Below are positions 1 through 8,974 of a stretch of DNA of 64,000 nucleotides, piece by piece. Below the pieces are notes generated by a model. The model did no database searches and was not told the origin of the DNA. It was given only the letters and a program-made list of their open reading frames with translations. This stretch comes from Paenibacillus pinisoli (GTDB lineage Bacteria > Bacillota > Bacilli > Paenibacillales > Paenibacillaceae): the NCBI RefSeq assembly GCF_003605435.1, contig NZ_QXQB01000001.1:744001-808000 (forward strand), read 5' to 3'. The first letter of the stretch is position 1, and every line of letters begins with the position of its first letter. Made by a program: the position numbers and the translations under genes.

Positions 1-635
1 AGGCAATTGTTTTCCCTTGCATAGTCGACCCATACTTTAAGCTCGTCCTTCGTAAGCGTCATGCCTGTGGGATTGTTCGGGTAGCACAAGTAGATCAGAT
101 CAACCTTGCGGTCTGGCAGGCTTGGCTTGAAGTTGTTCTCCGCCGTGCACTCCAGGTACACAATGTTCTCGTAACGTTTTGTCTCCGCATTGTATTTGCC
201 TGAGCGGCCTGCCATAACATTCGTATCCACGTATACAGGATAGACAGGATCTTGCACCGCAATGATGCTGTCCTGGCTGAATATTTCTTGAATATTGCCC
301 ACATCGCATTTGGAGCCGTCGCTGAGGAACACTTCGTTCGACGCGATATCAACGCCGCGGGCTTTGTAATCATTTTCGATGATGGCTTGAATCAGGAAGT
401 CATAGCCTTGCTCCGGCCCGTAGCCGCGGAACGATCCCGGCTGAGCCAGCTCGTCGACCGCTTCGTGCATGGCCTTCACTACCACTTCCGGCAAACCGCG
501 CGTTACATCGCCGATTCCGAGGCTGATAATTTCGGCATTCGGGTTCTCCTGGGTAAACTTAGTGCGCCGTTTGGCGATTTCTGAAAATAAATAGCTGCCT
601 TGCAGCTCCAAGTAGTTGTGGTTGATAGCTGTCAT
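1..635 (-). CDS. dapL: LL-diaminopimelate aminotransferase, N-terminal 211 residues (cut by window edge)
   Basis: PLP-dependent fold type I aminotransferase. In the DapL family it converts tetrahydrodipicolinate plus glutamate to LL-diaminopimelate in one step of the lysine and meso-DAP pathway. The visible part begins [17 protein letters not shown] and has the family stretches [34 protein letters not shown] and the PLP-region motif CYPNNPTGM. The PLP lysine lies beyond the window. The ATG at 633-635 follows an AGGAAAGG ribosome site. The partner use of DAP is seen in murE of this window, which carries the meso-DAP motif. The gene stands alone behind the rluD terminator. Seen: the motifs; known: the family reaction. 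Confidence 0.9.
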   Translation of the reverse strand, partial: MTAINHNYLELQGSYLFSEIAKRRTKFTQENPNAEIISLGIGDVTRGLPEVVVKAMHEAVDELAQPGSFRGYGPEQGYDFLIQAIIENDYKARGVDIASNEVFLSDGSKCDVGNIQEIFSQDSIIAVQDPVYPVYVDTNVMAGRSGKYNAETKRYENIVYLECTAENNFKPSLPDRKVDLIYLCYPNNPTGMTLTKDELKVWVDYARENNC

Positions 636-768
636 TGCTTTCACCTTTCCTTTTGTAGAATACACCTAATCTACGTTTAGGATAGCGCACTTATGTAGCG
701 AACATAATGCAGGATATCGTCAAAAGTTTGCACTTATTTCACGATCGAAGCCATACGTCCGTTCTGGT

Positions 769-806
769 GCAAAAAATGAAAACAGCCGGTGCAAGCGCAC
801 CGGCTG
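769..806 (-). terminator. Intrinsic terminator after rluD
   Basis: A perfect 9-bp stem CAGCCGGTG/CACCGGCTG with a 6-nt loop (783-806) is followed on the minus strand by GTTTTCATTTTTT. It lies 10 bases past the rluD stop and closes the lspA-rluD unit. Confidence 0.85.
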
Positions 807-816
807 ACAATTCAGC

Positions 817-1764
817 TTATCTTGATTTAAGGCTGGCGAGCACATGCTCGAAATCTTCTGGCAGCGGCGCTTCGAACAGCAGCCGCTTTCCAGTGCGCGG
901 ATGGGTGAACCCCAGCACCGCCGCATGCAGCGCTTGTCCGTTCAGCGCAACTGTCTTGTTGCGGCCGTATACGGGATCGCCCGCCATTGGATGGCCGATA
1001 TATTTCATATGGACGCGAATCTGATGCGTCCGGCCTGTCTCCAGCTGAAGCTCCAGCAGCGTGTAGTCGCCGAGGCGCTCCAGCACGACAAAATGCGTAA
1101 CCGCCGGCTTGCTGTTATGCTCCGTCACCGTGAACAGCTTGCGGTCGTTGCGGTCGCGTCCGATCGGCGCATCGATCGTGCCTTGATCATGCGGCACATT
1201 GCCGTGCACCAGCGCAATATACTTGCGCGTGACGGAATGCTCCTTCAGCTGCTCTGCAAGCGATACATGCGCCAGATCGTTTTTGGCTGCCATCAGCAGT
1301 CCCGTTGTATCCTTGTCGATCCGGTGCACAATGCCTGGGCGAAGCATGCCGTTAATGCCTGAGAGATCCTTGCAATGATGCATCAGCGCGTTCACTACAG
1401 TGCCGGAAGAATGTCCCGGCGCCGGATGGACGACCAGCCCTCGCGGTTTGTTGATGACGATGACATCGGAATCCTCATACACCACTTCAAGCGGGATATC
1501 CTCCGGAACGATATTGGCATCTTCCGACCCCGGCACCGTGATGACCAGCACATCGCCCAGCGCGAGCTTGTAATTCGCTTTTACCGTCTTGCCGTTTACG
1601 GTTGCCGCGCCCGCCTTGATCCATTCCTGAACCTGCGTCCGGGACAGGCCAGGCATGTCCATCGACTCGGCAATCCATTTATCAATTCGCTCGCCCGCAT
1701 GCTCGGACTCCATCGTCCATTCTACGAGGTTCGCGTCATCTTCTTGCTGTAAGTTGCTGTTCAT
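817..1764 (-). CDS. rluD: RluD-family 23S rRNA pseudouridine synthase (YlyB type)
   Basis: 315 residues. An N-terminal S4 RNA-binding domain (about residues 20-85, with ERIDKWIAESM) is followed by the pseudouridine synthase domain. The catalytic motif HRIDKDTTGLL holds the essential Asp. The family isomerises uridines in 23S rRNA; which site this member modifies cannot be told from sequence. Its ATG overlaps the stop of lspA (1761-1764), so the two are probably translationally coupled. The ileS...lspA-ylyB order is the one known from Bacillus subtilis. A strong terminator follows. Confidence 0.92.
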   Translation of the reverse strand: MNSNLQQEDDANLVEWTMESEHAGERIDKWIAESMDMPGLSRTQVQEWIKAGAATVNGKTVKANYKLALGDVLVITVPGSEDANIVPEDIPLEVVYEDSDVIVINKPRGLVVHPAPGHSSGTVVNALMHHCKDLSGINGMLRPGIVHRIDKDTTGLLMAAKNDLAHVSLAEQLKEHSVTRKYIALVHGNVPHDQGTIDAPIGRDRNDRKLFTVTEHNSKPAVTHFVVLERLGDYTLLELQLETGRTHQIRVHMKYIGHPMAGDPVYGRNKTVALNGQALHAAVLGFTHPRTGKRLLFEAPLPEDFEHVLASLKSR

Positions 1765-2267
1765 ACTCCGTTTGGCTCCTTGTTGTCCTGTCCTTGCGCG
1801 AGCTTCTCCTCGCGGGCGCTAAGCAGCGCATCCAGCAGAATAAGTCCCACGCCGATGACAATTGCGGAATCCGCAATGTTGAAGATCGGGAACGTATAGC
1901 TGCCGAAGTTGAATTTGAAGAAATCGACAACCTCGCCGAAGCGTACGCGATCGATGAAATTGCCTATTGCTCCGCCCAGTACCAGCGTCAAGCCGATAAA
2001 CAATCTTGGCTTGCCTGTCTTGCGCATCGTGAAGATGTACCATACCAGTCCGGATACGATGGCAACGGTAATAATAATAAAGAATAGTCGCTGGCCTTCC
2101 AGAATGCCGAAAGCAGCTCCGCGATTGCGGTGCGACGTAATGAGGAAGAAGTTGCCGATTACGCTAATCTCATCGTACAGGTTCATTTTTGTTGCCACGA
2201 TTTTTTTGGTCACGTAATCCAGAATGAGTACGACCACAGTAATGAGGTAGTAATAGTAATAGCGCAT
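1761..2267 (-). CDS. lspA: Lipoprotein signal peptidase II
   Basis: 168 residues, the usual family length, with four hydrophobic segments. It cleaves prolipoprotein signal peptides before the lipidated cysteine in the membrane. The two family aspartates are visible in GNFIDRVRFGEVVDFF and FNIADSAI. The start ATG follows TTAGGAGTGATCAG. Likely substrates in this window include the YlaJ lipoprotein. It overlaps rluD by four bases and is separated by a 220-bp divergent region from the yteA-type gene. Confidence 0.95.
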   Translation of the reverse strand: MRYYYYYLITVVVLILDYVTKKIVATKMNLYDEISVIGNFFLITSHRNRGAAFGILEGQRLFFIIITVAIVSGLVWYIFTMRKTGKPRLFIGLTLVLGGAIGNFIDRVRFGEVVDFFKFNFGSYTFPIFNIADSAIVIGVGLILLDALLSAREEKLAQGQDNKEPNGV

Positions 2268-2328
2268 CTGATCACTCCTAAAAAAGGTAACTTGCGTACG
2301 GTTATGCCATCAGTAGAGCATGGCGATT

Positions 2329-2363
2329 ATCCGCTTCACCTAGTGTAGCATAGGGAAGCGGAT
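2329..2363. repeat. Inverted repeat in the lspA/yteA divergent region
   Basis: Perfect 9-bp arms ATCCGCTTC and GAAGCGGAT are separated by 17 bases. It lies between two divergent gene starts, where a terminator is not expected, so a regulator site or a leader hairpin are both possible. No T-run follows on either side. Function unknown. Confidence 0.4.
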
Positions 2364-2487
2364 AGAAACCAGTTATATCCTGAGCGGATGGTCTCAGCTG
2401 CCATCCAGCCATGTCCATACTGAAATCGCCCGCTTCGGCAAAAGCTAATGGAGCAATCATGTATGGTGTAAAGGACGGTGCATTCTT

Positions 2488-3216
2488 ATGTCTAATCCAT
2501 CAAGCTCCCAGCTCGAACTGCTGCGTCTCCGCCTGCAGGAAGAGCAACAGGAAATTGAATCCCGATTGATCCAAAACCAGCATTATGGCAAAGGCGATTC
2601 CATGCGCGATGAGAGCGGCGAATTGTCGCTCATTGACAATCATCCCGGCGACGTGGCCACCGAGCTGTACGAGCGGGAGAAGGATATCTCCCTGCTGGAG
2701 CAGGAAGAGCTTCATCTACGCAGGATCGAAGCCGCTCTCGCCGCCATGGAGAATGGCAGCTATGGCGTCTGCGCCGTCTGCGGGGAGCCTATCTCCTATG
2801 AAAGGCTCGATGCTGTGCCCGATACCCTCTATTGCGTCAGCCATACGCCAAGGAATATCGTGTCCGACCGCCGGCCGGTTGAGGAGACTTTCCTGCAGCC
2901 GCCTTTTGGGCGGACGAGCATGGATGAACACGAAGGCGGCTACAACGGTTTTGACGGCGAAGATGCCTGGCAGATCGTTGAATCCTGGGGCAACGCCGAT
3001 TCTCCGGCGATGTCGGAGAATCGGCACGCTACCGATTATGAGCATATCGGGATTGAATCCGAAGAAAACGACGGTTATGTGGAATCGCTGGAGAGCTTCC
3101 TTGCCACAGATATTACAGGCCGCTATGTATCCGTAATCCGCAATCGCGAATATGAGCGTTATATGCAAAGCGAGGAAGGCGATCACATGCTGGAGGAAGA
3201 GGATAATCAGGCTTAG
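2488..3216 (+). CDS. yteA: YteA-type DksA/TraR zinc-finger protein
   Basis: 242 residues. An N-terminal alpha-helical, coiled-coil-like region (residues 8-90) is followed by a zinc-finger motif C95-x2-C98 ... C116-x2-H119, within CAVCGEPISYERLD. The C-terminal half is acidic and probably flexible. The length fits the YteA sporulation-associated subfamily rather than the short YlyA. DksA/TraR proteins bind the RNA polymerase secondary channel; the target here is unknown. It is on the plus strand inside an otherwise minus-strand ileS-lspA region, and its stop is only three bases from the stop of the convergent DUF5665 gene. Confidence 0.85.
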   Translation: MSNPSSSQLELLRLRLQEEQQEIESRLIQNQHYGKGDSMRDESGELSLIDNHPGDVATELYEREKDISLLEQEELHLRRIEAALAAMENGSYGVCAVCGEPISYERLDAVPDTLYCVSHTPRNIVSDRRPVEETFLQPPFGRTSMDEHEGGYNGFDGEDAWQIVESWGNADSPAMSENRHATDYEHIGIESEENDGYVESLESFLATDITGRYVSVIRNREYERYMQSEEGDHMLEEEDNQA

Positions 3217-3219
3217 CGC

Positions 3220-3588
3220 CTAATAGCTCTTCCCTTCCAGCTGAATCTGTACGATGCGTACGATATCCGCGATGTAATCCCCGATAATGGGAAGATTGAG
3301 CGCGCCCAGAATTTGCAGCACATACAGAATCGTTGCCGCAAAAAACGTAAACCCGATTGCGATGCCGACGCCCCTCGCCACACCTGAGAGCAAATTGCGC
3401 CAGATAAGCGAGAACGGGCGATTCAGAAGATCGACATATTCCGCGATATGGGTTCGTTCCATCTCTGAAGCAATATGCTGCATTCGCTTGTCGAGAGCTG
3501 CCAGCGATTTCTGCAGCACCGTCAAGTCGCCTGCTTCCTGTTCAGGGAGCGGATGCTTTCCCTTGCCATGATCTCTTCTCTTCACCAT
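3220..3588 (-). CDS. DUF5665-like small membrane protein
   Basis: 122 residues. A charged N-terminus with a helical segment (about residues 20-50) is followed by one strong hydrophobic stretch, GVGIAIGFTFFAATILYVLQIL, and a short amphipathic C-terminus. Function is unknown; the layout resembles DUF5665 proteins of Firmicutes. I place the start at the ATG at 3586-3588, because GGAGGTG lies six bases upstream; the upstream GTG and ATG sit inside or against that ribosome site. It lies downstream of ileS, after the ileS hairpin, and is convergent with the yteA-type gene. Confidence 0.7.
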   Translation of the reverse strand: MVKRRDHGKGKHPLPEQEAGDLTVLQKSLAALDKRMQHIASEMERTHIAEYVDLLNRPFSLIWRNLLSGVARGVGIAIGFTFFAATILYVLQILGALNLPIIGDYIADIVRIVQIQLEGKSY

Positions 3589-3613
3589 TCCCATCACCTC
3601 CGGTTTAAAGCAT

Positions 3614-3653
3614 AGAAGCCCGCTCCGCCAGCATGGCGGGCAAGCGGGCTTCT
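3614..3653 (-). terminator. Hairpin after ileS
   Basis: A 10-bp stem AGAAGCCCGC/GCGGGCTTCT encloses a second small stem (CGCCA/TGGCG). It lies 100 bases past the ileS stop. The T-run is poor in both directions (TTCTATGCTTT on the minus strand), so it may only partly terminate. Confidence 0.65.
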
Positions 3654-3753
3654 TCCTGTAGGCTTAGCGCCTTAGCCGTCTTAACCTACTTCCTAACGGA
3701 ACATGCAAGGCCGGCTTGGCGGCTGGCATTTGCATTTGTTCCCTTACTATTCC

Positions 3754-6700
3754 CTAACCTTTGATGAAAATGCCTATTTCCTTCTCTCCCAGCTTTACTC
3801 TTTCCATACCCTCAAAAGCTTCGAACGAAACGGATTGAAGCAGGACATTGTCATGCAGAACGTCCGAGAACGCTTCAAGCGCAGCCTTCAGCTCGCTGTC
3901 TGCATCCAGCGCGAGATCCACGCGCTTCTCGATCGGCAGATCCTGCTTCTTGCGCGTATCCTGCACAGCGCGGATTACTTCACGCACCCAACCCTCTTGC
4001 TCCAGCTCAGGTGTAATGTCCGTATTCAGCGCTACAGTCATACCGCCGCCGGATGCCGATGCGAAGCCGGACTTCGCTTGCTTCTCCACAAGCAGCTCAT
4101 CCAGGCTGATCGACAATGCTTCTCCGTCAGCAGTCGTGAAGCCAAAGCTGCCGCCGGTTACCACCCCGCGAGCCTCGTCCGCAGATAGCCCTTTCAGCGC
4201 GCCTTGGATCGGACCGACATGCTTGCCGTATTTCTTGCCTCCAACCTTCAGATTCAGCTTCAGGCTGAAGTCGACGAAGCCGCTGTCGGAATGCTGAACG
4301 ACAATGCTCTTCACATTGATCTCGTCCTTGATAATATCTTCGTATTCCGAAATCGGGAATTCGCCGTCCAGCGATACGATCAGCTCGGACAATGGCTGGC
4401 GCGTCTTGATCGACGTCTCGTTGCGCACGTTGCGCGCGAGCTCGACGATGCCCTTCGTGCTCTCCATATCGCGCTCAAGCGTCTCATCGATTACCGATTC
4501 ATCGGCAACCGGGAAGTCCGCCAGATGCACGCTTCCTTCTCCGCCCAGGTTGCCGTATACATCATCCGCAAGCAGCGGAGCGTATGGCGCAATGAGACGC
4601 GACAGCGTCAGCAGCACGTGGCGAAGCGTCTGATAAGCTGCCACCTTGTCTTCCGTCAGTCCGCTGCCCCAGAAGCGGTCGCGGGAGCGGCGGATGTACC
4701 AGTTGCTCATCTCGTCGACGAACTGCTCGATCAGCTTGGCCGGATTGAGGAAGTCGTTCACCTCAAGGCCTTTCGTAACCGACTTGATCAAACTGTTCAG
4801 GCGCGATACGATCCAGCGGTCCAGCTTGTTGCCGGATGCCTTCTCCGCATGCTCCTCCGGCTTGTAGCCGTCGATGGAGGCATACAGGGCGTAGAACGCA
4901 TGAGTATTCACGATTGTGTCGATGACCTTCGACTTGGCTTCGCCTACGATGCCTCTGGAGAAGCGCTTGCTGTTCCATGGCGCGCTGTCTGCCAGAAGAG
5001 CCCAGCGGAAGGCGTCCGTGCCGTATTCATTAATAATTTCCCACGGGTCGATGACGTTGCCCTTCGACTTGGACATCTTCTGTCCATTCTCGTCCAGAAT
5101 ATGGCCGGTGGAGATAACCGCTTTGTAAGGAGCTTTGCCATTGTAGAGCGTCGATACTGCAAGCAAGCTGAAGAACCAGCCGCGTGTCTGGTCAATGCCC
5201 TCGCAGATGATGTCCGCCGGGTATTGGTCCTGGAACTGCTTCTCGTCGCCGAACGGATGGTGCTGCTGGGCGAACGGCATGGAGCCGCTGTCGAACCATA
5301 CGTCGATAACCTCCGGCGTGCGTCTCATGACTGCGCCTTCGGCATACGGCGATTTCAGCAAAATATCGTCTACATAAGGCTTATGAAGCTCGATATCTTC
5401 CGGTACATCGCCTACCGCGCGTGCGCGCAGATCCGCGATGCTCTCCGGCGCGTATTCCTTGCCTGTCGCCTCGCACACCCATACGTTAAGCGGCGTGCCC
5501 CAGTACCTGTTGCGGCTGATATTCCAGTCCACCAGATCCTCCAGGAATTTGCCGAAGCGCCCTTCGCGGATATGCCCCGGATACCAGTCAACGCTGTTGT
5601 TGTTGGCGATCAGCTGATCCTTAACCGCAGTTGTCTCGATGAACCAGCTTTCTGTCGCGTAATAGAGAAGCGGCGACTTGCAGCGCCAGCAGAACGGATA
5701 GCTGTGCTCATAGCGCTCCTTGGAGTACAGGAGTCCCTTCTCGCTCAGCATCTTCACGATGTCAACGTCGCAATCCTTGACGAAGCGTCCTGCCAGATCC
5801 GTTACCTCGTCGATATAACGTCCGGCATTGTTTACCACGCTCAGCATGCTGATGCCGTTCGCGCGCGCAACCTTGTAGTCATCCTCGCCGTGCGCCGGCG
5901 CGATGTGAACGATACCGGTACCGCTTGTGTCGCTGACGAAGTCGCCGGTGATCACAACATGGCCCTTCTCGATCGGCACATAGCGGAAAGGAGGCTCGTA
6001 AGCCTTGCCTGCCAGCTCGGCGCCCTTCAGCGTGGACAGCACCTCGTAATTTTCCTTCAGCACGCTTTCCGCGAGCGCTTCTGCTACGATGTAGACTTCG
6101 CCGTCCTTCGATGCTCGAACATAGTCAAGCTCCGGATTAACCGCGAGCGCTACGTTGGCCGGAAGCGTCCAAGGCGTCGTCGTCCAAGCGAGCACATATT
6201 CACCGGAATCGACCAGCTTGAACTTGGCCGTCGCGCTCAGATCCTTCACATCCTCGTAGCCTTGCGCCACTTCATGCGAGCTTAGCGTCGTCTGGCAGCA
6301 AGGGCAATACGGGCTGACGCGGTGTCCGCGGTACAGCAGGCCTTTCTTGTGAATCGTGGACAGAATATGCCATACACTCTCGATATATTCGTTCTTCAGC
6401 GTAATGTACGGATTGTCGAGATCCGTCCAGTAGGCGATTGCCTCCGTCAGCTCGCGCCACTGCTTCTCGTATTCGAATACGCTGTCTTTGCATTTCTTCA
6501 CGAACGCTTCTACGCCGTAATTCTCAATCTCTTGCTTGCCGGAGATGCCCAGCTGCTTCTCTACGCCAAGCTCGACTGGAAGGCCATGCGTATCCCAGCC
6601 CGCTTTGCGGACAACGCGGTAGCCCGCCATTGTTTTGTAGCGGCAGATGAAGTCCTTGATGACGCGTCCCAGCACGTGGCCGATATGCGGCGCGCCGTTC

Positions 6701-6846
6701 GCAGTAGGCGGACCTTCGTAGAAGACGAAGTTCGGCTTGCCCTCCCGGTTCAGTATCGATTGCTTGAACGTATCATTTTCTTTCCATTGCTGGAGCACGC
6801 GCAGCTCGCGGCTGCGTGCGCGTTCCTTAACGTCTACGCGTTGCAT
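3754..6846 (-). CDS. ileS: Isoleucyl-tRNA synthetase, apparently type 2
   Basis: 1030 residues. It charges tRNA-Ile with isoleucine. The class I signatures are present: PPTANGAPHIGHVLGR (HIGH) and GQKMSKSKGN (KMSKS), with the CP1 editing domain between them and an anticodon-binding domain after. The length and family stretches such as GWDTHGLPVELGVEKQLGI, YWTDLDNPYITLKNEYIESV and VSPYCPCCQTTLSSHEVAQG resemble the eukaryote-like type 2 enzyme, not the shorter type 1 enzyme with a C-terminal zinc finger found in B. subtilis. Type 2 enzymes are known for low mupirocin sensitivity. The start ATG follows AAAGGGG. It is controlled by the T-box leader directly upstream. Confidence 0.96.
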   Translation of the reverse strand: MQRVDVKERARSRELRVLQQWKENDTFKQSILNREGKPNFVFYEGPPTANGAPHIGHVLGRVIKDFICRYKTMAGYRVVRKAGWDTHGLPVELGVEKQLGISGKQEIENYGVEAFVKKCKDSVFEYEKQWRELTEAIAYWTDLDNPYITLKNEYIESVWHILSTIHKKGLLYRGHRVSPYCPCCQTTLSSHEVAQGYEDVKDLSATAKFKLVDSGEYVLAWTTTPWTLPANVALAVNPELDYVRASKDGEVYIVAEALAESVLKENYEVLSTLKGAELAGKAYEPPFRYVPIEKGHVVITGDFVSDTSGTGIVHIAPAHGEDDYKVARANGISMLSVVNNAGRYIDEVTDLAGRFVKDCDVDIVKMLSEKGLLYSKERYEHSYPFCWRCKSPLLYYATESWFIETTAVKDQLIANNNSVDWYPGHIREGRFGKFLEDLVDWNISRNRYWGTPLNVWVCEATGKEYAPESIADLRARAVGDVPEDIELHKPYVDDILLKSPYAEGAVMRRTPEVIDVWFDSGSMPFAQQHHPFGDEKQFQDQYPADIICEGIDQTRGWFFSLLAVSTLYNGKAPYKAVISTGHILDENGQKMSKSKGNVIDPWEIINEYGTDAFRWALLADSAPWNSKRFSRGIVGEAKSKVIDTIVNTHAFYALYASIDGYKPEEHAEKASGNKLDRWIVSRLNSLIKSVTKGLEVNDFLNPAKLIEQFVDEMSNWYIRRSRDRFWGSGLTEDKVAAYQTLRHVLLTLSRLIAPYAPLLADDVYGNLGGEGSVHLADFPVADESVIDETLERDMESTKGIVELARNVRNETSIKTRQPLSELIVSLDGEFPISEYEDIIKDEINVKSIVVQHSDSGFVDFSLKLNLKVGGKKYGKHVGPIQGALKGLSADEARGVVTGGSFGFTTADGEALSISLDELLVEKQAKSGFASASGGGMTVALNTDITPELEQEGWVREVIRAVQDTRKKQDLPIEKRVDLALDADSELKAALEAFSDVLHDNVLLQSVSFEAFEGMERVKLGEKEIGIFIKG

Positions 6847-6874
6847 GTGTCATAACCCCTTTCCAGTCTCGAAA

Positions 6875-7215
6875 AAATAAATAAAGCCCCGTCCCTGAAG
6901 AAGGGACGAGGCTATTCTCGCGTTACCACCCTTGTTCCGCTTATCCCCTTCATGAAGAAGAGCTCGGCAGTGTCTCATAGAGACAATGCGATCTGCGGCA
7001 CTTAGCTGCGAATCTGGCATGATTCGCTTGTCCCTGTAACGGAGGACAGCCCGTCGACGCTTAATGCCGCTTGAGAACAGCGGGTTAGGCGCCTCTTCTC
7101 GGAGATGATATTCCGTAATGGCTCATACGCCGGACTTGCAGCAATCATCCGGCTCTCTGGGGAATGAACGCATAACGTACTTGTTCTCGTCATGGAAGTT
7201 CGTTTGATTGTAATA
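6875..7215 (-). ncRNA. Isoleucine T-box riboswitch leader of ileS
   Basis: The minus-strand leader has all landmarks of a T-box. Stem I carries AGAGAGCCGG and an apical CTGCAAG. A specifier-loop region GGAATATCATCTCC (7101-7114) offers the Ile codon ATC, best placed at 7107-7109. The T-box sequence AGGGTGGTAACGCGAG (6916-6931) is followed by a terminator whose stem GCCTCGTCCCT/AGGGACGGGGC (6885-6912) ends in TTTATTTATTTTTT. Known mechanism: uncharged tRNA-Ile pairs with the specifier and the T-box bulge and favours the antiterminator, so ileS is read through when isoleucine is short. Confidence 0.95.
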
Positions 7216-7220
7216 GTATA

Positions 7221-7250
7221 GTTATAGCTTATGTCGCAGCTTCTTGTCAA
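7221..7250 (-). promoter_or_regulatory. Sigma-A promoter of the ileS leader
   Basis: On the minus strand TTGACA (7245-7250) is separated by 18 bases from TATAAC (7221-7226), giving a start about 10 bases before the T-box leader. The promoter sits directly after the divIVA stop, so ileS has its own transcription besides any read-through. Confidence 0.8.
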
Positions 7251-7272
7251 ACGGGCTTCCGCCCATTCCTCA

Positions 7273-7776
7273 TTAACCGCGCAGAAGCTCGCGCTCCGGA
7301 TCACGCGCCACGCTCGCAGACTCCAGCGAATCCCAGCCGTCCTGCGTCAGCAGATCAAGCTGCGCCTCGACAAGCGTACGGAAGCGCGCACGGTAGATCG
7401 AAGCTTGCTTCTTCAGCTCTTCAACCTCCAGCGATACTTTGCGGGATTTGTTCAGCGAGTCGTTCACGATGCGGTCGGCGTTCTTCTCCGCTTCCTTAAT
7501 AATCAGCTGCGCTTCCTTTTTCGCATTGTTGCGAACCTCGTCGGCCGCTTCTTGCGCGACGATAATCGTCTTGCTCAGCGTCTCTTCGATGTTGGAGAAG
7601 TGATTCAATCTCTCCTGCAGCGCCAGCATCTGATTTTGGATTTCTTTGTTCTCGCGAATGAGCGACTCGTAGTCTTTGATCACCTGGTCCAGGAACTCAT
7701 TTACTTCATCCTCGTCATAGCCGCGCAGACGGCGCGAAAACTCCTTGTTATGTATGTCCAATGGCGTAAGCGGCAT
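7273..7776 (-). CDS. divIVA: Septum and pole protein DivIVA
   Basis: 167 residues. The N-terminal lipid-binding domain is typical (LTPLDIHNKEFSRRLRGYDE, residues 3-22) and is followed by a long heptad-rich coiled coil (residues 30-150). DivIVA binds negatively curved membrane at septum and poles and recruits Min proteins; in spore formers it also helps chromosome anchoring. The start ATG follows GGGAGGTG. It is the last gene of the ylm run and precedes the ileS promoter, the same order as in B. subtilis. Confidence 0.96.
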   Translation of the reverse strand: MPLTPLDIHNKEFSRRLRGYDEDEVNEFLDQVIKDYESLIRENKEIQNQMLALQERLNHFSNIEETLSKTIIVAQEAADEVRNNAKKEAQLIIKEAEKNADRIVNDSLNKSRKVSLEVEELKKQASIYRARFRTLVEAQLDLLTQDGWDSLESASVARDPERELLRG

Positions 7777-7899
7777 TGGCGCACCTCCCTATTCCTGTTA
7801 TGGTTCCCCACGCAAGCGGCGGTAGCCATCGCACGTTCACCACCGCCTGCATTCCGATGAGAAGAGATTCGACAGTCCCTCGCTTTTTCCTGCATCCAG

Positions 7900-8682
7900 T
7901 CAAATAAATTTGCCGATCTTTACACGAATTCTGCCTTTTTTTGTCACGCCGTCGACTTCAAGCACCTTAAATCGACCAAGGCCCTTGAACGATACCGTAT
8001 CGCCTTCCTTGAGCGGCTCGGACGGATCCTCCTCCGTCTTCCAGTTGATTCGGCAGCGGCCCGCTCTGATCGGATCTACAATCTTCGAGCGGCTAATGCG
8101 GTACACGTCGCTGGCGATGCCGTCGAGCCGCATGGAAGCGACCGTGAAGCTCATCTCCTCCAGCTTCGACACAACTGGCTTCAATCCCTCAAGAGGCAGA
8201 ATATCCGTCAGCACATTCAAGCGGTGCACTTGACGGAGGTGTATATTCAAATAATCGGCAATCTCGTCCGTAACCATAATATGCGCGAACGATTCATGGA
8301 CATGAATATCCCCAATTCGGTCGCGTTTGATGCCAAGACCCAGCAAGGCGCCAAGGAAGTCGCCATGATCCAGTTCCAGATGGGTCGCCCCTGCCGCTCT
8401 CGCCTCCAGAACGGCAATTAGCATCGGCTCGTTGTCCAGGTCCCGATAATCTGGCGCGATCAGCGCACGCTTGCGCTCTGCATCCGCATAACCGCCATCC
8501 AGCCGCAATTGCACATCAGCATTGCGGTTCGCCAGCATTTCCACAATCTGAGCTTGTCTCGGGTCCAAAAAATCGGTCCGCTTCAGCTCATGCTGCATGG
8601 CGGACCGATCTATCCATTCCAGCGCCCGGTCGACAAACGCCTTCTCCTCGGGGTGAAAATGATTATAAATAGCTGATTTCAT
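7900..8682 (-). CDS. ylmH: S4-domain RNA-binding protein YlmH
   Basis: 260 residues. An N-terminal and central YlmH region (with HLELDHGDFLGALLGLG) is followed by a C-terminal S4 domain (about residues 185-245, SRSKIVDPIRAGRCRINWK). The family binds RNA; in Firmicutes it has been linked to ribosome rescue on stalled 50S subunits, and it is genetically grouped with division genes. The start ATG follows GTAGAGGATCAGCGAT. It lies between ylmG (12 bases upstream) and divIVA (123 bases downstream), so probably in one operon. Confidence 0.92.
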   Translation of the reverse strand: MKSAIYNHFHPEEKAFVDRALEWIDRSAMQHELKRTDFLDPRQAQIVEMLANRNADVQLRLDGGYADAERKRALIAPDYRDLDNEPMLIAVLEARAAGATHLELDHGDFLGALLGLGIKRDRIGDIHVHESFAHIMVTDEIADYLNIHLRQVHRLNVLTDILPLEGLKPVVSKLEEMSFTVASMRLDGIASDVYRISRSKIVDPIRAGRCRINWKTEEDPSEPLKEGDTVSFKGLGRFKVLEVDGVTKKGRIRVKIGKFI

Positions 8683-8694
8683 ATCGCTGATCCT

Positions 8695-8967
8695 CTACAG
8701 AAGCAGGAATTCAAGCACAGACTGCAAGCCGATCACGATGAACCGCAGCGCAAAGATCGCGATGATCGGGGACAAATCAAGAATGCCGCCGATAGGCGGA
8801 ATAAATCTTCTAAAGATACCGACATACGGCTCGACAAGCCGTCCAAGTATTTGCCCGATAGCGCTCTCACGAGCATTGGGAAACCAGGATAACAGAACGT
8901 ATCCAATTATCAGATAGCTGTATACGTTGGCCGCTGTGCCGATAAATCCATAAATAAACATTTCCAA
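8695..8967 (-). CDS. ylmG: YggT-family membrane protein YlmG
   Basis: 90 residues with two hydrophobic segments (about residues 5-25 and 62-85) around a loop with GRLVEPYVGIFRRFIPP, the YggT signature. Function is not settled; its place between sepF and ylmH suggests a division or envelope role. The start is most likely TTG at 8965-8967: AGGTG lies eight bases before it, while the in-frame ATG six bases later is too far away. Confidence 0.9.
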   Translation of the reverse strand: MEMFIYGFIGTAANVYSYLIIGYVLLSWFPNARESAIGQILGRLVEPYVGIFRRFIPPIGGILDLSPIIAIFALRFIVIGLQSVLEFLLL

Positions 8968-8974
8968 TCCAAGG

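Noticed and set aside
4204..6285. A very long open frame on the plus strand inside ileS (and similar ones opposite typA at 49840-51690 and ahcY at 35272-36549)
   Set aside because: They lie exactly antisense to well-conserved genes, have no family stretches, and arise from the codon use of the true gene.
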